A DNA stretch of 33,932 bases from JAAYJR01 sp964563975. GTDB lineage: Bacteria > Bacteroidota > Bacteroidia > Bacteroidales > Prolixibacteraceae. Below are positions 26,141-33,932 of the stretch, one piece after another (position 1 is the stretch's first letter; every line of letters starts with the position of its first letter). Location: NCBI GenBank assembly GCA_964563975.1, contig CAZLZJ010000021.1, positions 1-33,932 of the forward strand, given 5' to 3'. Both the position numbers and the translations under genes were made by a program. The notes beneath the pieces are model-generated. The model did no database searches and was not told the origin of the DNA. It saw only the letters and a list, made by a program, of their open reading frames with translations.

Positions 26141-26764
26141 ATGGAGACTCTTCTTTTATTGGGAGTAATACCGGGACTTGCACTGGGCTTTTTTATAGCA
26201 ACATGGTACAATAAAAAACGTAATGCAAAAAGTGCCACAGTACAATCAACTGTTCTGTTGGAAAAAATTCGCAATGTTTGTAAATTGATCACTGTTGAAG
26301 GTGAATTCTCTGAAGTATTTGCCCACAGAGATGCAAAAACTCTTTTTTTTAACCTCCTCAGTATGGAAAAAAAGGCTTTGATAATAGTAAAAGCCAAAGT
26401 CCTTATAGGTTTTGACCTTTCCGGAATACATATTGACATGGACAATGAAAACAGACAAGTCAGGCTGGCGCATTTCCCGGAACCGGAGATATTGAGCATG
26501 GAGACTGACCTTGAATATTATGATGTCAAAAAAGGGATAATAAATAAATTCTCGGAAAATGACCTGACCTACATGAATAAGAAATCAAAAGAGTTTATCC
26601 GTAAAAAAGTTGAAAGAAGTTATTTGTTTGATATTGCACGGAATCAGGCCTCCGAAACGATTTCTGTAATAAAACAGTTAATAGATTCAGTAGGCTGGGT
26701 GCTTGTTACTTCATATAATGCAATTGAAGAACAAGATGATATACAGAAAAAAATAGATAGCTGA
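26141..26764 (+). CDS. Membrane-anchored DUF4230 protein
   Basis: The protein has 207 residues. An N-terminal hydrophobic segment (residues 3-21) ends in a basic NKKRNAK stretch, placing the following domain outside or at the membrane. The body matches DUF4230, with LEKIRNVCKLITVEGEFSEVF near the start, KALIIVKAKVLIGFDLS, and the downstream LPEPEI-like HFPEPEIL segment, then a helical C-terminal third (KKVERSYLFDIARNQASETI). Function is unknown. The gene is convergent with ftsY and only 14 bp separate their stops. Confidence 0.82.
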   Translation: METLLLLGVIPGLALGFFIATWYNKKRNAKSATVQSTVLLEKIRNVCKLITVEGEFSEVFAHRDAKTLFFNLLSMEKKALIIVKAKVLIGFDLSGIHIDMDNENRQVRLAHFPEPEILSMETDLEYYDVKKGIINKFSENDLTYMNKKSKEFIRKKVERSYLFDIARNQASETISVIKQLIDSVGWVLVTSYNAIEEQDDIQKKIDS

Positions 26765-26778
26765 AGAAGTTGTTCAAT

Positions 26779-27729
26779 TCAGGAAAAGAGGGTCTCCACA
26801 AACTCCTGCTTATCGAAAATTCTAAGATGCTCCATCTTCTCACCAATCCCTATATATTTTACGGGAATCTTAAACTGATCCGATATTCCAATTACAACCC
26901 CACCTTTTGCCGTTCCATCAAGCTTTGTTAAAGCCATAGCTGTTACTTCTGTTGCCTTAGTGAACTGTTTAGCCTGCTCAAAGGCATTTTGCCCGGTAGA
27001 TCCATCTAAAATAAGCAATACCTCATGAGGAGCTCCCGGAACAATTCTGGACATCACCTTTTTTATTTTCGACAATTCATTCATCAGATTGGCCTTATTA
27101 TGCAGACGCCCTGCAGTATCAATGATTACAACATCAGCATTGTTAGCCTTTGCCGAAGAGAGAGTGTCGTATGCAACTGAAGCGGGATCGGATCCCATCT
27201 TTTGTTTGATCAGGGGAACATCAACCTGTTCTGCCCAAATCTCTAACTGCTCAATAGCTGCAGCCCTGAAAGTGTCGGCAGCGCCTAAATAAACCAAATT
27301 TCCGGCCTCCTTAAAACGGTATGCCAGCTTGCCAATAGTTGTTGTTTTACCAACCCCATTGACTCCTACTACCATTATAACATAAGGTTTTTTTGAAGAT
27401 GATAATTTAAAATCCGGTCCCTCTTCCTGATTGTTCTCTGCAAGCAATGCAGAAATCTCTTCCCTTAAGATTATATTTAATTCATTAATTCCCAGATATT
27501 TATCGCGAGCAACCCTTCTTTCTATCCTTTCTATTATCTTTAAAGTTGTGTCAACACCAACATCCGAGCTGATTAAAACTTCTTCCAGATTATCAAGGAC
27601 ACTGTCATCTACCTTAGATTTACCTGCAACAGCACGACCTAACTTTTTAAAAAGACTTTCTCTTGTCTTAGACAGGCCTTCGTCAAGGTTACTCTTTTTA
27701 TTTTTTGTAAAACCACCAAACAAAGCCAT
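26779..27729 (-). CDS. ftsY: Signal recognition particle receptor FtsY
   Basis: At 316 residues, this is the SRP receptor GTPase that docks ribosome-nascent chain complexes at the membrane for co-translational insertion. The NG domain is complete: GVNGVGKTTTIGKLAYR (P-loop, G1), the insertion-box segment with LGAADTFRAAAIEQL, DTAGRLHNK (G3), and TKLDGTAKGG (G4 and following). The N-terminal A domain is very short (about 20 residues), as in many Bacteroidota. It is separated from the rpmB-rpmG-DUF4295 operon by a strong bidirectional terminator and has its own likely promoter. Confidence 0.97.
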   Translation of the reverse strand: MALFGGFTKNKKSNLDEGLSKTRESLFKKLGRAVAGKSKVDDSVLDNLEEVLISSDVGVDTTLKIIERIERRVARDKYLGINELNIILREEISALLAENNQEEGPDFKLSSSKKPYVIMVVGVNGVGKTTTIGKLAYRFKEAGNLVYLGAADTFRAAAIEQLEIWAEQVDVPLIKQKMGSDPASVAYDTLSSAKANNADVVIIDTAGRLHNKANLMNELSKIKKVMSRIVPGAPHEVLLILDGSTGQNAFEQAKQFTKATEVTAMALTKLDGTAKGGVVIGISDQFKIPVKYIGIGEKMEHLRIFDKQEFVETLFS

Positions 27730-27750
27730 TTATTATTTATTTGAAGCTGA

Positions 27751-27779
27751 TAAAGTTACTAATAATTTAAAGTAAACAA
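27751..27779 (-). promoter_or_regulatory. Candidate ftsY promoter
   Basis: On the minus strand a TTG (27779-27777) is followed after 18 bp by TAACTTTA (27758-27751), one mismatch from the Bacteroidota -7 consensus TAnnTTTG. It is 22 bp before the ftsY ATG and downstream of the operon terminator, where a promoter is required. Confidence 0.35.
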
Positions 27780-27789
27780 CTTATCTCTA

Positions 27790-27827
27790 AAAAAAAAGCT
27801 TTCACTATAAAATGAAAGCTTTTTTTT
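27790..27827 (-). terminator. Bidirectional intrinsic terminator after the rpmB-rpmG-DUF4295 operon
   Basis: Arms at 27790-27804 and 27813-27827 are perfectly complementary over 15 bp around an 8-nt loop; the stem contains the GCTTTCA/TGAAAGC core, with A-runs on one side and T-runs on the other. On the minus strand it follows the DUF4295 stop by about 18 bp and so closes the ribosomal-protein operon before ftsY. Confidence 0.85.
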
Positions 27828-27844
27828 ACCTGCCAATTATATCA

Positions 27845-27997
27845 TTACTTTGTAAAATAGTCTTTCAGATTATCATTGGTTATAATCTCTTCTTTAAAGA
27901 TATAAGCACCTGTTTTGGGCGATTTGATCATCTTGATAACTTTTGAGCAACCTTTTCCTGCTCCGGTTTGCAAAGTTGCAACTGATTTTTTTGCCAT
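27845..27997 (-). CDS. Small DUF4295 protein
   Basis: This 50-residue basic protein (starts MAKKSVATLQTGAGKGCSKV, ends KDYFTK) is too short for many gene finders but clearly real. It has the DUF4295 length and sequence character and the fixed position after rpmG and before ftsY found across Bacteroidota. The gene starts 8 bp downstream of rpmG. It may be ribosome-associated, based on context only. Its stop is followed by the strong hairpin terminator. Confidence 0.88.
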   Translation of the reverse strand: MAKKSVATLQTGAGKGCSKVIKMIKSPKTGAYIFKEEIITNDNLKDYFTK

Positions 27998-28005
27998 AAT
28001 AATAT

Positions 28006-28194
28006 CTATTTAATTTCTTTATGTATAGTTACCCTTCTTAATATAGGATTATACTTTTTCATCTCTAACCTGTCAGGTGTATTTTTCCTGTTCTTCATCG
28101 TTATATACCTCGAAGTTCCCGGCATACCGCTATCTTTATGTTCCGTACATTCCAAAATTACCTGAATCCTATTGCCTTTTGCTTTCTTTCCCAT
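28006..28194 (-). CDS. rpmG: 50S ribosomal protein L33
   Basis: At 62 residues, a normal L33 length for Bacteroidota. Family segments are visible: MGKKAKGNRIQVILECTEHK at the N-terminus, then the KNRKNTPDRLEMKKYNP core and a basic end. It has a single cysteine (ECTEHK) and lacks the two CxxC pairs, so it is the zinc-free form. It lies 12 bp after rpmB in the rpmB-rpmG-DUF4295 operon. Confidence 0.97.
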   Translation of the reverse strand: MGKKAKGNRIQVILECTEHKDSGMPGTSRYITMKNRKNTPDRLEMKKYNPILRRVTIHKEIK

Positions 28195-28206
28195 TCCCTT
28201 GTTTCT

Positions 28207-28449
28207 TTAAAATGATTCGATATAACCTTTTTCTTTAGCCTCTTTTAAGGCAGCACTAATTCCTTTTTTATTTATTGTGCGCAGGCCTGCTGCTGAAACT
28301 GTCAATTGAACCCAGCGGTTTTCTTCCGGAATAAAAAATCTCTTTTTCAATAAATTAATATTGAATTTTCTTTTCACTCTGCGCTTTGAATGAGAAACAT
28401 TGTTCCCCACCATTGCCTTTTTACCTGTTATTTGACAAACTCGTGACAT
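28207..28449 (-). CDS. rpmB: 50S ribosomal protein L28
   Basis: At 80 residues, a large-subunit protein of normal length. The signature MSRVCQITGKKAMVGNNVSH and SKRRVKRKFNINL are present, followed by the LRTINKKGI segment typical of L28. It is the first gene of the operon with rpmG and DUF4295. Confidence 0.97.
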   Translation of the reverse strand: MSRVCQITGKKAMVGNNVSHSKRRVKRKFNINLLKKRFFIPEENRWVQLTVSAAGLRTINKKGISAALKEAKEKGYIESF

Positions 28450-28502
28450 TTCTTTGATAATTTCTTAGTGCGCAATAAATTTCACGCTCTTTTTACGGGT
28501 TG

Positions 28503-28533
28503 CAAAGAAAGTACTTTTTTGATAAATAATCAA
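28503..28533 (-). promoter_or_regulatory. Candidate promoter of the rpmB operon
   Basis: On the minus strand TTG (28533-28531) is followed by a 20-bp spacer and TTTCTTTG (28510-28503). That is one mismatch from the Bacteroidota consensus TTG-N19/20-TAnnTTTG. A transcript would start near 28495, giving a leader of about 45 nt before the rpmB ATG. Confidence 0.45.
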
Positions 28534-28630
28534 GTTGTTTAATTAATTTTTATAAAATCAACAAACAATTAAATATTAATTTACCAATTATTTTAAAACT
28601 CTGATTATTTTCGCTACCAAATAACCATCC

Positions 28631-29116
28631 ATGCTTGATTATATTTTAATAACATTTGGAATAATTGCCATAATTGGCGGAATATTGGGCTGTGTACTTC
28701 CGGTGATTCCCGGACCGCCACTAAGTTATGCCGGCTTACTTTTCCTGCACTTCACATCGATGCACCAATTTACAGCTAATTTTTTAATTATCTGGGCTGT
28801 TATCACAACAATAGTATATGTACTTGATTTTATAATACCTTCTATTGGAACTAAAAAGTCAGGAGGCAGCAAGGCGGGAGTGTATGGGAGTTTAACAGGA
28901 CTTGTTGCAGGCCTTCTGTTATTTCCTCCCATAGGTATCATCATTGGTCCATTTGCAGGAGCAGTGTTAGGTGAACTTATTTCAGGCAAAAGCACGATTT
29001 CAGCTTTAAAATCAGGATTTGGTTCCTTTATTGGTTTTATTGCAGGGACTTTGTTAAAGCTTATTGTATCAGGTCTTATGACATGGCATTTTGGTAAGGA
29101 ACTTCTTTTTGGTTAA
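28631..29116 (+). CDS. DUF456 family membrane protein
   Basis: This 161-residue protein is almost entirely hydrophobic. The family pattern is clear: an N-terminal helix ending in GGILGCVLPVIPGPPLSYAGLL, the central DFIIPSIGTKKSGGSKAGVYG segment, and two glycine-rich helices (LVAGLLLFPPIGIIIGPFAG and FGSFIGFIAGTLLKL). Four to five membrane segments are expected. Function is unknown. It stands alone, with tRNA-Ser following 9 bp later on the same strand. Confidence 0.88.
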   Translation: MLDYILITFGIIAIIGGILGCVLPVIPGPPLSYAGLLFLHFTSMHQFTANFLIIWAVITTIVYVLDFIIPSIGTKKSGGSKAGVYGSLTGLVAGLLLFPPIGIIIGPFAGAVLGELISGKSTISALKSGFGSFIGFIAGTLLKLIVSGLMTWHFGKELLFG

Positions 29117-29125
29117 TTTTAAACA

Positions 29126-29213
29126 GGAGAGTTGCCGGAGTGGTTGATCGGGGCAGACTCGAAATCTGTTGTCCTGCTTCGCGGGACCGGGGGTTCGAAT
29201 CCCTCACTCTCCG
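29126..29213 (+). tRNA. tRNA-Ser (anticodon CGA)
   Basis: An 88-nt type II tRNA. The acceptor stem pairs GGAGAGT (29126-29132) with ACTCTCC (29206-29212), discriminator G at 29213; CCA is not encoded. The anticodon loop CTCGAAA gives CGA, which reads serine UCG. A 7-bp variable arm (GTCCTGC / GCGGGAC) is the hallmark of serine tRNAs, and the T arm has GGTTCGAATCC. Transcription is in the same direction as DUF456, and a strong terminator follows. Confidence 0.96.
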
Positions 29214-29221
29214 CTTTGATT

Positions 29222-29262
29222 TTATTTATTCCCGGTCAGCTACACTGGCCGGGAATAAATAA
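29222..29262. terminator. Bidirectional terminator between tRNA-Ser and the ceramidase-like gene
   Basis: A 14-bp perfect outer stem (TTATTTATTCCCGG at 29222-29235 with its complement at 29249-29262) continues inward for four more pairs (one G-T) around a 5-nt loop. It ends both the tRNA transcript and, from the other strand, the ceramidase-like gene, whose stop lies 5 bp away. Confidence 0.8.
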
Positions 29263-29267
29263 TAACA

Positions 29268-30725
29268 TCACCAGTTTGAATTAATAAGCTCCACGGTTTT
29301 ATTAACCAATACCTGTCCGCCCTCAGAACCAACAGAATTACTTTGAACAATTGCCGAATAACCTCCACCGGCTTCGGCTTTTGCGGTAGGCACGTATGAT
29401 CCTCCACCATTTGCAAGCTGCACAATAAATGTCATTATTGCTTTACTGCGACTTTTCATTCTGATTCCAAAATCAAGGAATAGTTCAAAAGGATTAGTAG
29501 CCATGGCAACATCGCCAAGCCTTAAAACATTTACTTTAACAGGATAATATGGATTTTCATCCTGCTTGTTATATCTGGTGATAGTTCCTCTGTGCCATGA
29601 TGCCCTGTCGGGTTGTTCCTGTGCCAGTTTTTCTGCCTGTTCAGCCTCTTCCTTTGTCACTTTTCTCACCGGCAGGTTAACCTCCTCATACAAATGATTA
29701 AAAACAATCTCATAACTTATATCATTTTGTACATAAGGGAACACTTCATCAACAGCATTTGCAATACGGCGGCCGATCTCCTGTCTCCGGTTAATTCCTT
29801 TCCTCTTCAGCATCTCCATTTCGGCTTCCTTTCTCCATTGAAGATGAGGAGAGATATCTCCTGCAGCAGCTACCTGAGGCAGAATAAAAATATCTTTTCC
29901 ATATCTTTCATATAATTCAAGTCGTGCCTCATGCCAGAAATCAGCAGAAAGCTGCGACATACCTTCTGTTTCCTGAGTAGGGCAAGCTATATTTATAACC
30001 AAACCTGTAAGCTTTTTTCGGTTATCCCAAAAAAACAGCATCTCCAATCCATGATCTTCATAACCTTCTATATGTGAAAAATTGTCTTGATTTGTTTTAC
30101 CATACATAACTGCTGTTCCTTTTCCAAAGCCACTTGGCACAGGTTCAAAATAGGTTGTTCGCCTGTTATACCCGACAGCTGCATGCCCCAGGCCCCAACT
30201 CATTCCCCCTGATTTACGGGCATTCCATGCTTCAACAGCTGCATCAGAAATCAGCTCTGAGGCAAATTTTACATATTCGTCAGGTTGGATTGCATCTTCA
30301 GGGATTTCATATCTTCCGGCATTAAGCACGGGAGCGGTATGAGTATGTGTTGCATTTATTATCAGTTTGTTTGAGTTAAAACCGGGAAGCCTCTTTTGTA
30401 ACAATGCAATTACATTATCCTGAAGTTCTCTTCTAATACTTACAACATCAACAGAAATCATAATGGCACTTTCAACACTTTTGTCACCATCTCTGGTCTC
30501 TAATGCTAATGCGGTACAGGTAACCGGGTCCATTATCTTTCTGCTTATCCTGGTATGAAACTGTCCTGCTAATGCAACAGGTTTATCCGGAGATATATTT
30601 TTTGCTGACCAGCCGACATACAGCTTATGCGGATTATTATCTTCAGCCTGAACAGGACTGTTGTATAGTATTAACGATAAAAATCCCATTGTAAGAAAAA
30701 ATATGCTCAATTCTCGTTTCATCAT
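29268..30725 (-). CDS. Exported neutral-ceramidase-like protein
   Basis: The protein has 485 residues with a signal peptide ending near residue 28 (SPVQAEDN). The N-terminal domain of the neutral/alkaline ceramidase family is recognisable: YVGWSAKNISPDKPVALAGQ near the start, SVDVVSIRRELQDNV, the zinc-site-like INATHTHTAPVLNAGRYE, QLSADFWHEAR and the PQVAAAGDISPH segment. True neutral ceramidases split ceramide into sphingosine and fatty acid in a zinc-dependent manner; related proteins in Bacteroidota and Planctomycetota sit in glycan clusters with no proven substrate. It is shorter than ceramidases with the full C-terminal domain. It is the last gene of the three-gene minus-strand run. Confidence 0.82.
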   Translation of the reverse strand: MMKRELSIFFLTMGFLSLILYNSPVQAEDNNPHKLYVGWSAKNISPDKPVALAGQFHTRISRKIMDPVTCTALALETRDGDKSVESAIMISVDVVSIRRELQDNVIALLQKRLPGFNSNKLIINATHTHTAPVLNAGRYEIPEDAIQPDEYVKFASELISDAAVEAWNARKSGGMSWGLGHAAVGYNRRTTYFEPVPSGFGKGTAVMYGKTNQDNFSHIEGYEDHGLEMLFFWDNRKKLTGLVINIACPTQETEGMSQLSADFWHEARLELYERYGKDIFILPQVAAAGDISPHLQWRKEAEMEMLKRKGINRRQEIGRRIANAVDEVFPYVQNDISYEIVFNHLYEEVNLPVRKVTKEEAEQAEKLAQEQPDRASWHRGTITRYNKQDENPYYPVKVNVLRLGDVAMATNPFELFLDFGIRMKSRSKAIMTFIVQLANGGGSYVPTAKAEAGGGYSAIVQSNSVGSEGGQVLVNKTVELINSNW

Positions 30726-30808
30726 ATTATTTATTTTAAAAGTAATTATTTGATAGTCATTATAAGTTAATACTTATTTTATTATCATTTGATAAATTAT
30801 TAATCAGA

Positions 30809-31819
30809 CTATTTCAGGTCGCGTATAGGAATTTGAGTTAAATATATAGATGAATTTCCTTCATGACTTGAATAGTATGATACCCATAATTTATTTTTGT
30901 GAATTAACATCCCTGTATAGCTGGTATCACCACCGCTCGGAAGGATTATTTTCTTTTTTACCTCACCGGAAAGATTAGTCACCAATAGCTGTGTCTGTAC
31001 TTTATCCTGATACTTTCTTGTACCAATCACCAATTTATCCTTACCGGTAAACAAAAAATTAGGCCCTCCCAATCTAAAATCCAACTTACTGTAATTCCAC
31101 TTATTATACGGATACTGACTACTTGCAAGAACTCCGTTTTTATCCTCACCTTCCCTGCGAATAAGTATCCGGATATCACCTTTTTTGTCAAACCTGACTG
31201 TGGCTTCATTGGGTTTCCCGTCAACATCAAGCTGAATTACATTTTCAAAGGTATTACCATCAATTGTCTTCATCAGAAATATTTTCCATTCATTTGTGTC
31301 ATCAATCTGATAGTCAACTGTATAGCCAACATTTCCACTCCAGGTAACACGCCAAAGCCAGCTAAACTCAGATCCTGACCCTTTAGAAAACTTAACCTTC
31401 CGGGGTTCATAAAAATTAAGACCTGACTGATCCGAAAAAGAGACATGCGGTTTTCTCCCCCGCAGCTCCCTGTTTTCATAAATTGAGCCTCCCATTATCA
31501 CCATAATTCTTTTATCAGGTGTAACTGACAATTTAGGATCTCTGAGGTCTATACCTTCCTTTTCCAATAAAGCTGCATTTTCCCAGTTTTTCCCGTCAGC
31601 CGAACGAATGATACGTACTTTTCCGTCTTTACCGCCGGCATGGTCAGACCCGACACGAAAAGAGCAATAAAAGTACTCATTGAAACGTATCAAATCAGTA
31701 AAAGCACTGTATTCGTCCGTATCATAAATTTTTCTGACCGGATAAGCCTCGCCGCCCTCATCGACATGCTCTTGCCATAAGGTTAAAAATTGCAATAAAA
31801 AAATAAATAAAAAGACCAT
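30809..31819 (-). CDS. Exported sialidase-like beta-propeller glycosidase
   Basis: At 336 residues, the N-terminal hydrophobic run (1-16) is probably a signal peptide. The body has sialidase-fold features: repeated beta-strand motifs, an Asp-box-like RSADGKNWENA, a DLRDPKLSVTPD segment resembling the catalytic-site region of GH33/GH43-type propellers, and a later GGPNFLFTGKDK blade. A single variant Asp box and no clear RIP motif make exo-sialidase activity uncertain; it could be another exo-glycosidase of the propeller superfamily. It lies 83 bp upstream of the ceramidase-like gene and 28 bp downstream of the isomerase-like gene on the same strand. Confidence 0.65.
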   Translation of the reverse strand: MVFLFIFLLQFLTLWQEHVDEGGEAYPVRKIYDTDEYSAFTDLIRFNEYFYCSFRVGSDHAGGKDGKVRIIRSADGKNWENAALLEKEGIDLRDPKLSVTPDKRIMVIMGGSIYENRELRGRKPHVSFSDQSGLNFYEPRKVKFSKGSGSEFSWLWRVTWSGNVGYTVDYQIDDTNEWKIFLMKTIDGNTFENVIQLDVDGKPNEATVRFDKKGDIRILIRREGEDKNGVLASSQYPYNKWNYSKLDFRLGGPNFLFTGKDKLVIGTRKYQDKVQTQLLVTNLSGEVKKKIILPSGGDTSYTGMLIHKNKLWVSYYSSHEGNSSIYLTQIPIRDLK

Positions 31820-31847
31820 CTGTTAATAGTTTAAAATATTGTATTTT

Positions 31848-32732
31848 TTACATCTGAATAGCAGAAGTCAATTTTTTGAATGCAGCAAGCTGTTCTTTGA
31901 TTGCAACAATCCTGTCATCGGGATTAGAGCTGGCTTCTAAAAGAATGTACCCTTTAAAGTTATTTTCTGCTAACATCTTAAATAGTTGATCATATGGATA
32001 ATCACCCGCAGTGAGTTCCCTTACATGAACCGTATCGCCAATCCATTTTTTAACTAAATTAAAATTACCCTCAATTCCCGGAGGATTCAGGTCAACCGGA
32101 TTACTATTCCAGCAAATTTTAACATTTTTATCGGTAACCTGATCAAATATAGCTCTCATATTGGGCAGTTCGGCTGTATAACGACCATGTGCTTCTACTC
32201 TGATTATCTGTCCGTAGCTTCTTGCAAATTTTCCAACTTCATTAAGCGAAGCAGCAATTTGCGAAATAGTTTTTTCTTTCGGAACTTCAGGAGGAAGAGT
32301 ATTAGGCTTCACTTTCAATCCGGTAGCACCAATATCTTTACAAAGCTTTACATACTCTTTTGTTTGTTCAATATTCCAGCGAAGTTCCTCACTATCAGGA
32401 CTATGATATTCGAAATTAGATCCATATCCAACACAGGTTACCTTGCTGTTTCTAAACATCTTTTTCACCTCTTCCCTTTGTGCCATACTTAGCGAGGTTT
32501 CAACACCATGAGCATGTTCAGTCCGTAATTCAACTGCCTCCAAACCTGTTTTCTCACAATTAGAAATCAATGCAGGCAAATCCCAATCTTTACCCCACTG
32601 ATAAGTTACTAACCCAAATTTCATAACTGCTCTTCCAGAGCAAGATGAAAAACCTGCCCCCATTCCTGCAGTTGTTAAGCCGGTTATTCCGATTACTGAT
32701 TTTTTTATAAACGAACGTCTTGATTTATCCAT
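31848..32732 (-). CDS. Exported sugar phosphate isomerase/epimerase-like TIM barrel
   Basis: At 294 residues, the N-terminus has a twin-arginine motif (SRRSFIKK, R5 R6) and a lipobox-like FSSC with C31, so the protein is probably exported folded and may be lipid-attached. The mature part follows the xylose-isomerase-like/AP-endonuclease-2 barrel: FGLVTYQWGKDWDLPALI, GLEAVELRTEHAHG, LKVKPNT, IRVEAHGRY and a late YILLEASS strand. Such barrels isomerise or epimerise sugars or inositols. Export is notable for an enzyme usually cytosolic, but is common for this subgroup in Bacteroidota. It is the first gene of the minus-strand cluster, divergent from the downstream dehydrogenase across 186 bp. Confidence 0.85.
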   Translation of the reverse strand: MDKSRRSFIKKSVIGITGLTTAGMGAGFSSCSGRAVMKFGLVTYQWGKDWDLPALISNCEKTGLEAVELRTEHAHGVETSLSMAQREEVKKMFRNSKVTCVGYGSNFEYHSPDSEELRWNIEQTKEYVKLCKDIGATGLKVKPNTLPPEVPKEKTISQIAASLNEVGKFARSYGQIIRVEAHGRYTAELPNMRAIFDQVTDKNVKICWNSNPVDLNPPGIEGNFNLVKKWIGDTVHVRELTAGDYPYDQLFKMLAENNFKGYILLEASSNPDDRIVAIKEQLAAFKKLTSAIQM

Positions 32733-32918
32733 AGTTAATTATTTAAATATTTATAAAATCTTTTCCAATAGCTTTTTCTGAATCTGAATATTTCTTTTTA
32801 AGTCTTCCGGTATTATCTTTTTTTAACTGATATAAAGGAATAGTTTTTCACCAAAAGTTATTTCAATTTTTTCAAATTACAACCACTTTTTATATTTTTA
32901 TCCTAAAATATTTTATAT

Positions 32919-33932
32919 ATGCAAAGTAAAGGGTTATTTGGGAAAAAACATGTAGACTTAATCACAAAAGAGTTCAATTTTGATAATCCCGGATTTAATG
33001 ATGTTATTGTCGAAGTTAAAGCCTGCGGGTTGTGTGGCACCGACTTAAATTTTATAAGCCAGTGGACAGATGAGTATATGCCGTTAGGCCATGAAATAAG
33101 CGGAGAGATTATTAAGGTTGGCAAAGGGGTAAGTTATTTGCAACCGGGCGATAAAGTTATTGTTGAAGATTGCGCAATGTGCGGTGTATGTTATAACTGT
33201 AAAGGCGGGAGACCGGATTTGTGCAGAAATATGTCTGATTTGAATGGGCAACCCGGCATGAGCAAATATCTCCTTGTAAAGCATAACAACTGTGTTAAGT
33301 ACGAAGGTCTTGATTTCCTTGAAGCATGCCTTACCGAACCCTTGGCTGTTTCTGTTAATTCGGTAATTAATGCTAATATACCATTAAATGGCAGTGTAAT
33401 TGTAATTGGCGGCGGTCCGATCGGACTAATGGCTGCCGGAGTTGCAAAACTGCATGGAGCCGGCTTTGTCGGATTAACGCAAACAGGCACAAACAAAGCA
33501 AAAGGCAGTGCAAGAGCCGGATTAGCGAAAAAATTAGGAGTAGACCTGGTTGTTGATCCCGTAATTGAAAATATCGAACAGAAAGTGAAAAAATATTTTC
33601 CGAAAGGAGTTGACAGGGTAATTGTGACAGCCCCGCCCGGAGCAATTTCTGATGCTGTCAGAATAATCAGTTACGGAGGGATTATTACATTTTTAGGCCT
33701 GCATTTTGGAGGAAAAAATATAATTCCAATTGATATAAACTACCTTATTTTTAACAAAATCACTCTACAGCCAAGTTTTGCTGAACCTGCAATTAATTTT
33801 AATTTATCTCTCGACCTGCTGAAAAAAGGTATTATCCCTGCAAAAGAGATGATAACTCACACATTTTCATTTCAAAATGCTCAAAGTTTTTTAAAATCCA
33901 TAACTGAAGGGACGGAACCGGTAATAAAAGCA
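32919..33932 (+). CDS. Zinc-dependent medium-chain alcohol dehydrogenase, 3' end beyond window
   Basis: This reading frame runs from the ATG at 32919 to the window end without a stop (338 codons), so only a few C-terminal residues are missing. It has the complete MDR zinc sites: catalytic C39, H58 and E59 with E140, and a full structural-zinc set C88, C91, C94 and C102 in C-x2-C-x2-C-x7-C spacing. The dinucleotide motif is VIGGGPIGLMAAG (162-174). It therefore differs from the cysteine-less dehydrogenase at 19391. It oxidises an alcohol or polyol with NAD(P); the substrate is unknown. It is divergent from the exported cluster and probably co-regulated with it. Confidence 0.92.
   Translation, partial: MQSKGLFGKKHVDLITKEFNFDNPGFNDVIVEVKACGLCGTDLNFISQWTDEYMPLGHEISGEIIKVGKGVSYLQPGDKVIVEDCAMCGVCYNCKGGRPDLCRNMSDLNGQPGMSKYLLVKHNNCVKYEGLDFLEACLTEPLAVSVNSVINANIPLNGSVIVIGGGPIGLMAAGVAKLHGAGFVGLTQTGTNKAKGSARAGLAKKLGVDLVVDPVIENIEQKVKKYFPKGVDRVIVTAPPGAISDAVRIISYGGIITFLGLHFGGKNIIPIDINYLIFNKITLQPSFAEPAINFNLSLDLLKKGIIPAKEMITHTFSFQNAQSFLKSITEGTEPVIKA

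Noticed and set aside
33191..33645. Two overlapping frames antisense to the terminal dehydrogenase
   Set aside because: The plus-strand dehydrogenase has complete MDR motifs throughout; these are shadows.
1..33932. CRISPR array, phage, insertion sequence or defence system
   Set aside because: No spaced direct repeats, transposase, integrase or known defence genes are visible, and the gene set is ordinary chromosomal with small accessory clusters.

Overview
The window is AT-rich chromosomal DNA of a Bacteroidota member, probably class Bacteroidia. The taxonomic signs are a fused alpha/beta 2-oxoacid dehydrogenase E1, PyrK/PyrD-type dihydroorotate dehydrogenase, the short DUF4295 protein beside L33 and L28, signal peptides ending in ..AQ or ..GQ, a PorT-like outer-membrane barrel, and TAnnTTTG-like promoter elements. 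Two runs of exactly 100 N (3514-3613 and 23508-23607) show it is a scaffolded draft assembly. No phage, insertion sequence, CRISPR array or recognised defence locus was seen.

Layout. 1-3921 (minus): lipoyl-E2, fused E1 and a flavodoxin (cut by the window edge) of a branched-chain-type 2-oxoacid dehydrogenase cluster; no E3 is present. 4012-5693 (minus): pyrK-pyrD. 5894-6271 (minus): a small XRE regulator, followed by about 800 bp without a gene but rich in inverted repeats. 7071-8270 (plus): membrane metallophosphoesterase, overlapping tail to tail a large HEFRH-propeller-barrel protein (8247-11138, minus). 11210-17578 (minus): AsmA-like protein, an exported CinA-like paralogue, CinA, and an M48 protease. 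17744-23342: ThuA-like protein, OmpA/PorT-like barrel (minus), and a plus-strand run of zinc-type dehydrogenase, Gfo/Idh/MocA oxidoreductase and GH29-like fucosidase. 23635-26764 (plus): dicarboxylate/glutamate symporter, serine-hydrolase-fold lipoprotein, DUF4230 protein. 26779-28449 (minus): ftsY, DUF4295, rpmG, rpmB. 28631-29213 (plus): DUF456 protein and tRNA-Ser(CGA). 29268-32732 (minus): ceramidase-like, sialidase-like propeller and sugar-isomerase-like exported proteins, divergent from a second zinc alcohol dehydrogenase that runs off the window.

How it fits together. Housekeeping parts (pyrimidine synthesis, ribosomal proteins, SRP receptor, tRNA, 2-oxoacid oxidation) are interleaved with two small accessory catabolic clusters that look aimed at glycans, glycoconjugates or unusual sugars. 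The most unusual signals are (1) a tandem CinA duplicate that has gained a signal peptide and lost the glycine-rich core of its C-terminal amidase domain; (2) a serine-hydrolase-fold lipoprotein whose SxxK catalytic pair has become ExxE; (3) a medium-chain dehydrogenase with all four structural-zinc cysteines replaced while the catalytic site is kept; (4) a cluster of TTACA-N2-TGTAA sites around the XRE gene; and (5) an assembly gap inside the E2 gene whose 15-bp flanking duplication, when collapsed, exactly restores the reading frame.
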